A program made the translations under genes and the position numbers. Of a stretch of 11,445 bases of DNA, positions 7,055-11,445 are shown one piece after another. The stretch comes from Thermoproteota archaeon (lineage in GTDB: Archaea > Thermoproteota > Thermoprotei > Thermoproteales > Thermocladiaceae), in the NCBI GenBank assembly GCA_013153895.1, contig JAADDN010000071.1:1-11445 (forward strand), read 5' to 3'. The notes under the pieces are model-generated. The model saw nothing but the letters and a program-made list of their open reading frames with translations, was not told the DNA's origin and ran no database searches. The stretch's first letter is position 1. Each line of letters begins with the position of its first letter.

Positions 7055-7068
7055 CTAAGAGCCCTCAC

Positions 7069-8313
7069 TTACCTAGATACACTGTACTTAATATTCATAT
7101 TCTCTAGCCATCTCACTATCCTGTCAGTATAAGATGATACTGGTCTAAGGATAACCTTACCATCACACTGCTCAACTTTAGCATACTTGAAGATCCACTC
7201 AGGGATTTGATCAACGTTTATGAACACTTCTATCTTCTGAGGTGCAAGTTTCTCAACAATAGCTCTTCTAAGAACATCAATGTTAATACCCTTCTCCGCA
7301 GATATAGGTACAGGATCGTTAAGTCCAACCTTCTTGACAAGTTCTACACGCTTCTCAACATCCTTCTCAGAAACAATGTCAATCTTATTTAAGACAGGTA
7401 GAACCTTCTCCATAGGTATCGTTAGGTCTCTAAGAACTTTGAGACTAGTAGATAGCTTTCTCTCAAACTCATCAAGACTCTCACTAACATCAAGTACTAG
7501 CAATATGAGGTCAGACTGAGCAATCTCCTCTATAGTTGCGTAGAATGCCTCTATGAGTAATGGCGGTAAATCATCTATGAATCCTATAGTATCTGTCAAG
7601 ATCGCTCTTATACCTCCAAGATCTATGAGGCTCGAGTACGTGCTTAATGTTGCGAATGGTCTACCATCTCTATACTTGAACTCCTTACATAACCTGTTGA
7701 ATAATGTCGTCTTTCCAGCCATAGTATATCCTGTCAACACTATCTCAGGTAGTCCACGTTCCCTACGCTTAACTATGAGCAACCTCTTTCTACTCCTTAT
7801 CTCGCGAAGTTCTCTAGATATCGTAGTTATTCTCCTCCTCACATACCTGTAATATGCTTCTACAGCATACTCACCAGCACCATGATAACCAATCTGCTCA
7901 CCCATCTTAGCTAACCTTATGTACTCACGTATGAGAGGTAACCTATGCTTTAGCTGAGCAAGCTCTATCTGAAGCTTAGCCTCTCTAGTACCAGCTCTCT
8001 TACTAAATATCTCAAGAATAAGTTCGACCCTATCCATCACAGTCACACCAAGCTCTCTCTCAAGATTAAAATGCTGCTTAGGCTTCAGCTCATGATAGGT
8101 AATTACTACATCAATACTTGAACGCTTAATCTCGTCCTTAAGCTCCTTGAGCTTACCCGGACCCAGATAATATCTACTATCTGGCTCTCTCTCCTGTACT
8201 AGAACTATGACTGGCCTATAACCAGCAGCCTCTGCTAGAAGCTTGAACTCGCTCAACTTTCTCTCATGGACTACGTAGTCCACGTATATTAGTGCAGCAT
8301 TCTTAACATGCAC
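7069..8313 (-). CDS. hflX: HflX-family GTPase
   Basis: A ribosome-associated GTPase of 414 aa; HflX proteins bind the 50S subunit and split or rescue stalled ribosomes. The N-terminal HflX domain (about 8-135) has YYLGPGKLKELK and RAGTREAKLQIELAQLKHRL. A helical linker at about 136-185 follows. The G domain has G1 GYTMAGKTT (195-203), G3 DTIGF (241-245), G4 NKID (309-312) and G5 SAEK (338-341). Two motifs differ from bacterial HflX: GYTNAGKST has become GYTMAGKTT, and the switch I LDPTTR has become LSTYSS. The start is GTG 8313, about 26 bp from a palindromic TATA box, so leaderless. tfe follows 14 bp downstream and is likely cotranscribed. Confidence 0.94.
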   Translation of the reverse strand: MHVKNAALIYVDYVVHERKLSEFKLLAEAAGYRPVIVLVQEREPDSRYYLGPGKLKELKDEIKRSSIDVVITYHELKPKQHFNLERELGVTVMDRVELILEIFSKRAGTREAKLQIELAQLKHRLPLIREYIRLAKMGEQIGYHGAGEYAVEAYYRYVRRRITTISRELREIRSRKRLLIVKRRERGLPEIVLTGYTMAGKTTLFNRLCKEFKYRDGRPFATLSTYSSLIDLGGIRAILTDTIGFIDDLPPLLIEAFYATIEEIAQSDLILLVLDVSESLDEFERKLSTSLKVLRDLTIPMEKVLPVLNKIDIVSEKDVEKRVELVKKVGLNDPVPISAEKGINIDVLRRAIVEKLAPQKIEVFINVDQIPEWIFKYAKVEQCDGKVILRPVSSYTDRIVRWLENMNIKYSVSR

Positions 8314-8334
8314 TGATAGTATTGTCTAGATAGA

Positions 8335-8344
8335 GTTTATAAAC
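8335..8344 (-). promoter_or_regulatory. TATA box of the hflX-tfe unit
   Basis: GTTTATAAAC is a perfect 10-bp palindrome inside the 43-bp gap between mbf1 and hflX. Its centre is 26-27 bp upstream of GTG 8313 on the minus strand, consistent with a leaderless transcript. The reverse orientation points into mbf1, where no gene would start. Confidence 0.7.
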
Positions 8345-8356
8345 CTTGAACCATCA

Positions 8357-8926
8357 CTACTCTTCTTCACGCCTTCTTATCTCTATCACATCTCCTAGAG
8401 TAAGCTCTCCACCACTACCACTCTTACTAACTATCTCGCCAGTCTCCTCAGCTGGCACTAGAAGTCTTATACGTAGAACCTTCTCAAGCTTTCTAGCGAG
8501 CTCTACATCAGGCATAAGCTGACCTTCCTCTATCCTACGAATAATGCTCTCCTTCACGCCAACAAGCTTAGCAAGCTCCTCACGTGTCAGACCAATGCTC
8601 TGCCTAGCCTTTCTCACAAGCTCAGCATAGTTCTCAACAACCTCGAACCTCTCTGGCTTTATACTTATCTTACTTTGAGTACTCCTCGTAACAATTCTGA
8701 AAGTTGTTGTTCTAGGTCCCTCCCTGACGCGTAGATTCATTGGTGGAGTCTGAGAGATCTGTAGATGACGAACATTCTGAACATTCTGCACCGATGATAA
8801 TGGACGCTTCCTAGTTGCTGCATATCTTCTACTACACTGTTCACATAATACGAGAACTGCTCCCTCTATCTCAACTATGTAAGGCTCACCTTTTATAGGA
8901 TTACCACATATATCACAGTAGTACAT
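8357..8926 (-). CDS. mbf1: Archaeal multiprotein bridging factor 1 (MBF1)
   Basis: A homologue of eukaryotic MBF1, a coactivator that in archaea is linked to the small ribosomal subunit and translation. The N-terminal zinc ribbon uses C4, C7, C28 and C31. A flexible linker rich in Gln, Ser and Thr follows (about 35-95). The helix-turn-helix domain (about 101-156) contains ARQSIGLTREELAKLVGVKE and IIRRIEEGQLMPD. The order zinc ribbon, linker, Cro/C1 HTH at 189 residues is the standard archaeal MBF1 form. The ATG at 8926 lies about 10 nt after the start predicted from CTTATATAAG at 8959-8968. The gene diverges from the C2-PUA gene and lies 43 bp upstream of hflX, which has its own TATA box. Confidence 0.92.
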   Translation of the reverse strand: MYYCDICGNPIKGEPYIVEIEGAVLVLCEQCSRRYAATRKRPLSSVQNVQNVRHLQISQTPPMNLRVREGPRTTTFRIVTRSTQSKISIKPERFEVVENYAELVRKARQSIGLTREELAKLVGVKESIIRRIEEGQLMPDVELARKLEKVLRIRLLVPAEETGEIVSKSGSGGELTLGDVIEIRRREEE

Positions 8927-8937
8927 TAAGAAGCCCG

Positions 8938-8947
8938 TTAAATATAT
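8938..8947 (+). promoter_or_regulatory. TATA box of the C2-PUA gene
   Basis: TTAAATATAT, centred about 8943, predicts a start near 8970 and a leader of about 6 nt before ATG 8977. It lies between the mbf1 TATA box and the mbf1 start codon, so the two divergent promoters interleave. Confidence 0.5.
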
Positions 8948-8958
8948 CAGCTAGCTAG

Positions 8959-8968
8959 CTTATATAAG
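8959..8968 (-). promoter_or_regulatory. TATA box of mbf1
   Basis: CTTATATAAG is a perfect palindrome. Its centre predicts a minus-strand start near 8937 and a leader of about 10 nt to ATG 8926. It is only about 13 bp from ATG 8977, too close to serve the divergent gene as a TATA box. Confidence 0.55.
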
Positions 8969-8976
8969 TTCTCTCA

Positions 8977-9435
8977 ATGAGCATACTACCTAGAGAAATA
9001 CATCTAGAAACAGTAATGGGGAAACTATCATATCTCTATGGAAGAAACATCATAAAATACTTGAAAGAGAACATAGATAAGGTGAGGCTAAGATTCACAT
9101 CTACAGGTAGAGTTAGAGATCTATTAATCGAAGATAAACTATACTTCACGCTAAGAATGAACGATGGGTATCTACTCCCAACAATAAACTCTGCTCAACA
9201 TATTGAGACTTATGTAACAGTATCTGATGATGCTGTACCATTTGTAAGCTCTGGTAGATCAGTAATAGCTAAATCTATCATAAACGTGTCAGGAGAACCT
9301 TACCCTGGTGAGGAGATATCTGTAAAAGATAGGTCAGGTAAGGTCCTAGCTGTAGGTAGACTTCTCCTAAGTCCAGACGAGATTCGATCTGTGAAACGTG
9401 GTATTGCTGTGAAAGTTAGAGATCACGTTAAGTAG
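8977..9435 (+). CDS. Stand-alone C2-PUA protein, likely tRNA-binding half of a split archaeosine TGT
   Basis: A 152-residue protein whose C-terminal PUA domain (about 77-150) shows DDAVPFVSSGRSVIAKSI, YPGEEISVKDRSGKVLAVGR and SVKRGIAVKVRDH. These closely follow the end of archaeal TGT. Residues about 38-72 (RFTSTGRVRDLLIEDKLYFT, then LRMNDGYLLP) resemble the preceding C2 patch domain. PUA in ArcTGT binds the tRNA acceptor end and helps expose G15. The catalytic gene tgtA at 4111-5769 ends without these domains, so this gene probably supplies them in trans. A role as an independent PUA protein in rRNA or tRNA modification is possible. There is no catalytic motif. Its stop overlaps the convergent thioredoxin-fold gene by 8 bp. 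Confidence 0.82.
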   Translation: MSILPREIHLETVMGKLSYLYGRNIIKYLKENIDKVRLRFTSTGRVRDLLIEDKLYFTLRMNDGYLLPTINSAQHIETYVTVSDDAVPFVSSGRSVIAKSIINVSGEPYPGEEISVKDRSGKVLAVGRLLLSPDEIRSVKRGIAVKVRDHVK

Positions 9436-10078
9436 TTTCAGACTTCTTTGCAGTCTCAGTCTCAGCCTTAGCCTCAGTCTTCGGTGGGTACTCTTTAACG
9501 TTTCCTATAAGAACTAGAAGAGTTATCAATTTCTCAAGCTCTTTATCCTCGTTTAACGCTCTCTCTATAAGCTTCTCTAAAGCTGCCTTTCCCCAATAAC
9601 CTTCCATTACTATTCCCAGGTTTCTATTTCTGAGACCGATCAATATTGTTGGAGTACCTCTCACACCTATCTCCTTACCGATCTTCTTACACGTCATCAC
9701 TATATCGATCTCCTCCTTCTTCGCGTTCATATCTTTCAGCGATTCTATTACGTCCTTATCGTCCTGCCTCATGTAGACTTTTCTCAATACTTCTAGAAAT
9801 GCTTGAGGATTATTCTTATATATTCTTCTCAAGGTAACATGAGCGTACTCTGATCCTCTATGAACTGGAAAGTCTACATAGTATATGCATATCTTGCCCT
9901 CTCTCACGAGCTTCTGAAGGTAGTCGCCACATTCCTTATACATTCTTGCACATGCTGGACAGTCAACGTCAAAGAATATCATGAGTATGACCTTCGCGTC
10001 CTCTGGTCCGTACCTCATTGCCAGATCTTTCAATTTCTCTATCAGCTTGTCGAGTCCCACAACTACGTATAGATCCAT
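9428..10078 (-). CDS. Thioredoxin-fold (DsbA/glutaredoxin-like) protein with CPAC motif
   Basis: A thiol-disulfide oxidoreductase-like protein of 216 aa. The active-site motif is DVDCPACARMY, with Cys about 40 and 43, and the cis-proline loop is VRGTPTILIG, with Pro about 143. A helical insertion lies between the two, as in DsbA/2-hydroxychromene isomerase-type folds. No signal peptide or membrane segment precedes the fold, so it should be cytoplasmic. Intracellular disulfides are common in crenarchaeal proteins. The last 17 residues are a Lys/Glu/Thr-rich tail (about 200-216). The start is taken at ATG 10078 after GGGGAGAG. An upstream TTG 10090 would add four residues. It converges with the C2-PUA gene. 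The substrate is unknown. Confidence 0.83.
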   Translation of the reverse strand: MDLYVVVGLDKLIEKLKDLAMRYGPEDAKVILMIFFDVDCPACARMYKECGDYLQKLVREGKICIYYVDFPVHRGSEYAHVTLRRIYKNNPQAFLEVLRKVYMRQDDKDVIESLKDMNAKKEEIDIVMTCKKIGKEIGVRGTPTILIGLRNRNLGIVMEGYWGKAALEKLIERALNEDKELEKLITLLVLIGNVKEYPPKTEAKAETETAKKSETT

Positions 10079-10106
10079 CTCTCCCCGCAACCTGAGGCGA
10101 AAAACC

Positions 10107-10118
10107 TAATAATACTTT
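10107..10118 (-). promoter_or_regulatory. Possible TATA box of the thioredoxin-fold gene
   Basis: The minus strand reads AAGTATTATTAG, a weak TATA-like stretch. Its centre predicts a start near 10086 and a very short leader carrying GGGGAGAG before ATG 10078. Confidence 0.3.
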
Positions 10119-10155
10119 CCCCTCCAGTGCAGATGTTGCATTAATGGGACAGATG

Positions 10156-10164
10156 ATTTAAAAA
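10156..10164 (+). promoter_or_regulatory. TATA box of the zinc-ribbon gene
   Basis: ATTTAAAAA, centred about 10160, lies 27 bp before ATG 10187, the expected spacing for a leaderless mRNA. Confidence 0.7.
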
Positions 10165-10186
10165 TCACTTAACTAAGCACAGAGCT

Positions 10187-10405
10187 ATGTCAACACAGTC
10201 CACACAGCAGACAGCTAGACAACCAACAATGTTCGGAATAGAAGTTCCTAGATGTACATCCTGTAATAGACCAATAGCTCCAGACGAGAAGGGCGTACGA
10301 TTCCTATGTCCCAACTGTGGTCAAGCTGAGATATGGAGATGCGAGAAGTGTAGGAAGCTTGGAAACACTTGGAGATGTCCTGTATGTGGTTTCGAGGGTC
10401 CTTGA
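10187..10405 (+). CDS. Small zinc-ribbon protein, possibly translation-associated (COG2888-like)
   Basis: A 72-residue protein with four CxxC pairs: C23/C26, C41/C44, C52/C55 and C64/C67. They should hold two zinc ions. Residues 1-18 are polar and rich in Gln, Ser and Thr. The pattern RCTSC, LCPNCG, RCEKC, RCPVCGFEGP matches the small archaeal zinc-ribbon proteins predicted to bind RNA or act in translation (family knowledge, untested here). In archaea such genes often sit beside elongation factor aEF1B, which is the next gene here, 69 bp downstream. It has its own TATA box and a leaderless ATG. A direct function cannot be read from the sequence. Confidence 0.85.
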   Translation: MSTQSTQQTARQPTMFGIEVPRCTSCNRPIAPDEKGVRFLCPNCGQAEIWRCEKCRKLGNTWRCPVCGFEGP

Positions 10406-10435
10406 GACTCCTTCTCTTAAATGAATAACGGTATA

Positions 10436-10444
10436 ACATATTAA
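10436..10444 (+). promoter_or_regulatory. Probable TATA box of the aEF1B gene
   Basis: ACATATTAA in the 69-bp gap predicts a start near 10466 and a leader of about 9 nt to ATG 10475. No strong Shine-Dalgarno sequence is present. CTTAAATGAA at about 10416-10425 is a weaker alternative that would give a longer leader. Confidence 0.4.
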
Positions 10445-10474
10445 GGCTTCCTGCACTGTCTTTGTTGACGAGTC

Positions 10475-10753
10475 ATGGCGGAGGTACTACTAGTATATAA
10501 GGTAGTTCCGAACGACCCCAACGTGAATTACGAAGAGTTGAAGGATAGGATAAGGAAGGTCCTAGAGCCTAAGTATAAGGTAGACAAGATAGAGGAGGAG
10601 GAGATAGGATTCGGCATAAAGATGCTTAGAGTATACATAAGAATGCCTGAAGCATCAGAAGAACACTCGAGCGACGATATAGAGAACAGGTTGATGAGCA
10701 TAGACAAGATAAGTGGAGTAGAGCTCGAGTACTTCACTAGACTCGGCTTCTGA
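10475..10753 (+). CDS. ef1b: Elongation factor 1-beta (aEF1B)
   Basis: The guanine-nucleotide exchange factor for archaeal EF-1 alpha, recharging it with GTP for aminoacyl-tRNA delivery. The 92-residue length is the family norm. It has the typical start VLLVYKVVPNDPNVNYEEL, an acidic segment EEEEIGFGIKML (40-51), a beta strand VYIRMPEA and the ending KISGVELEYFTRLGF. These match the aEF1B ferredoxin-like fold. It lies between the zinc-ribbon gene and the Cdc48 gene. A 7-bp perfect hairpin straddles its stop codon. The next gene has its own TATA box 42 bp after the stop, so it need not be cotranscribed. Confidence 0.95.
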   Translation: MAEVLLVYKVVPNDPNVNYEELKDRIRKVLEPKYKVDKIEEEEIGFGIKMLRVYIRMPEASEEHSSDDIENRLMSIDKISGVELEYFTRLGF

Positions 10754-10765
10754 ACACTTTCAGAA
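10748..10765 (+). repeat. Inverted repeat across the aEF1B stop codon
   Basis: TTCTGAA and TTCAGAA form a perfect 7-bp stem with a CACT loop; the TGA stop is in the left arm. No T-run follows, so it does not look like a classic terminator. It could protect the mRNA 3' end or be chance. Confidence 0.35.
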
Positions 10766-10794
10766 CACACTACGGATCTGAAACACAACAAACC

Positions 10795-10803
10795 CTTTAA
10801 ATA
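10795..10803 (+). promoter_or_regulatory. TATA box of the Cdc48 gene
   Basis: CTTTAAATA, centred about 10799, predicts transcription start near 10825. The resulting leader of about 14 nt contains GGGGTG at 10826-10831, a plausible Shine-Dalgarno sequence 7 nt before GTG 10839. Confidence 0.65.
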
Positions 10804-10838
10804 CTCGGAGACTCGAACCTCTCAAGGGGTGCGCTCCA

Positions 10839-11445
10839 GTGTCATTCACATCTTCTGAACGTGATAAAGATGAGTGGATAGAGCTGAGAGTGATAGAGGC
10901 TAGGCAGAGAGATGCAAACAAGCCCATAGTGAGGATAGATCCTGAAGTAATGAGACAGTACGACATAGAGCCTGGAATGGTAATAGAGATAGTTGGTAGA
11001 AAGAGGACTGCAGCTAAGGTATGGTATGGACTTCCAGAGGACGAGGGCAAGCGTGTCATAAGGATGAACAGCATAATGAGGAAGAACGCTGACGTGAGCG
11101 TTAATGAGAAAGTTAGGATAAGGAAGGTAGAGCCAAAACCTGCACAGCTAGTGAAGCTTGCTCCAGTATCAATGTCGATAGCTGTCGATCAGAACTTTAC
11201 TCAGTACATAAAGCAGAGGCTCAGAGACTACGTGCTATGTGAGGGTGATCTAGTACAGTTATCGATCCTAGGACAAGTCCTAACCTTCCAGGTAGTTCAG
11301 ATACGTCCAAGCAACATAGTTGCAATAATTACGGAGGACACGAACCTCGTAGTATATGAGAGACCTATAGAGAACATAAAGATACCTAGAGTCACATGGG
11401 AGGATATTGGTGATTTGGAGGAGGCTAAGCAGAAGATTCGTGAGT
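10839..11445 (+). CDS. cdc48: Cdc48/VAT-type AAA ATPase, N-terminal part (cut by window end)
   Basis: The first 202 residues of an AAA+ unfoldase that extracts and unfolds proteins, feeding the archaeal proteasome. Present are the double-psi barrel CDC48_N domain (about 12-95; LRVIEARQRDANKPIVRID, PGMVIEIVG, VIRMNSIMRKNADV) and the CDC48_2 domain (about 105-180; YIKQRLRDYVLCEGDLVQL). The opening of the D1 ATPase domain follows (PRVTWEDIGDLEEAKQKIRE). Both AAA domains lie beyond the window, where the full protein would be about 700-750 residues. The start is GTG 10839, with MSFTSSERDKDEWIELRV as N-terminus, preceded by GGGGTG and a clear TATA box. The frame is open to base 11445. Confidence 0.93.
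   Translation, partial: MSFTSSERDKDEWIELRVIEARQRDANKPIVRIDPEVMRQYDIEPGMVIEIVGRKRTAAKVWYGLPEDEGKRVIRMNSIMRKNADVSVNEKVRIRKVEPKPAQLVKLAPVSMSIAVDQNFTQYIKQRLRDYVLCEGDLVQLSILGQVLTFQVVQIRPSNIVAIITEDTNLVVYERPIENIKIPRVTWEDIGDLEEAKQKIRE

Noticed and set aside
8949..8962. CTAG tandem as a CRISPR, origin or insertion site
   Set aside because: It is only about 14 bp, with no spacers, flanking repeats or neighbouring mobile gene. Kept only as a possible operator.
10748..10765. aEF1B hairpin as an intrinsic terminator
   Set aside because: No T-run follows, and archaeal termination generally relies on T-rich tracts rather than hairpins.
10760..11074. Minus-strand frame opposite the start of cdc48
   Set aside because: The plus strand encodes an unmistakable CDC48 N-terminal domain over the same bases.
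1..11445. A new defence, mobile or biosynthetic system
   Set aside because: Every large frame belongs to a recognisable housekeeping or regulatory family; there are no phage, transposase, toxin-antitoxin, nuclease or biosynthetic cluster signatures.

Overview
The window comes from a hyperthermophilic or thermophilic crenarchaeon, probably Thermoproteota. Several genes point there: an RNA polymerase subunit Rpo8/RpoG (the archaeal Rpb8 orthologue, known from Crenarchaeota and Korarchaeota), a TFB with cyclin repeats, a TFE alpha, an archaeal MBF1, a two-domain Sm-like protein of the SmAP3 type, an archaeosine tRNA-guanine transglycosylase, aEF1B and a Cdc48-type ATPase. The DNA is moderately AT-rich and uses AGA/AGG and ATA codons heavily. 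TATA boxes lie 25-28 bp upstream of many start codons, so many transcripts look leaderless. I cannot name a genus.

Layout. At 78-1163 (+) there is an AbrB-PhoU regulator. It converges on a two-gene minus-strand unit (3200-1150) made of a divergent TFB and a PilT/VirB11-type ATPase. Then rpo8 (-) and the Sm-like gene (+) diverge from one TATA element near 3656. The Sm gene is followed after 2 bp by tgtA, which converges on and overlaps a PAC2-family gene. A minus-strand run 8926-5702 (mbf1, hflX, tfe, PAC2) contains internal promoters. A small gene with C2 and PUA domains (8977-9435) diverges from mbf1 and converges on a thioredoxin-fold protein. The right end carries three consecutive plus-strand genes: a four-CxxC zinc protein, aEF1B and a Cdc48 ATPase cut by the window edge.

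Together the genes are core information processing: transcription initiation (TFB, TFE, Rpo8, MBF1), RNA binding and tRNA modification (Sm-like, TgtA, PUA protein), translation (aEF1B, HflX, zinc protein) and protein quality control (Cdc48, PAC2, thioredoxin fold). The two TGT-related genes look like the split catalytic and tRNA-binding halves of one archaeosine enzyme.

Intergenic space is very small. No gene-free stretch reaches 300 bases, and all three convergent gene pairs overlap at their 3' ends. I see no CRISPR array, IS element, tRNA, rRNA or prophage. I do not see a wholly new system. The most interesting points are the split TGT with an ArcS-like remnant motif, the TFB lacking a normal B-reader and paired with an orphan secretion-type ATPase, and the overlapping or interleaved divergent promoters.
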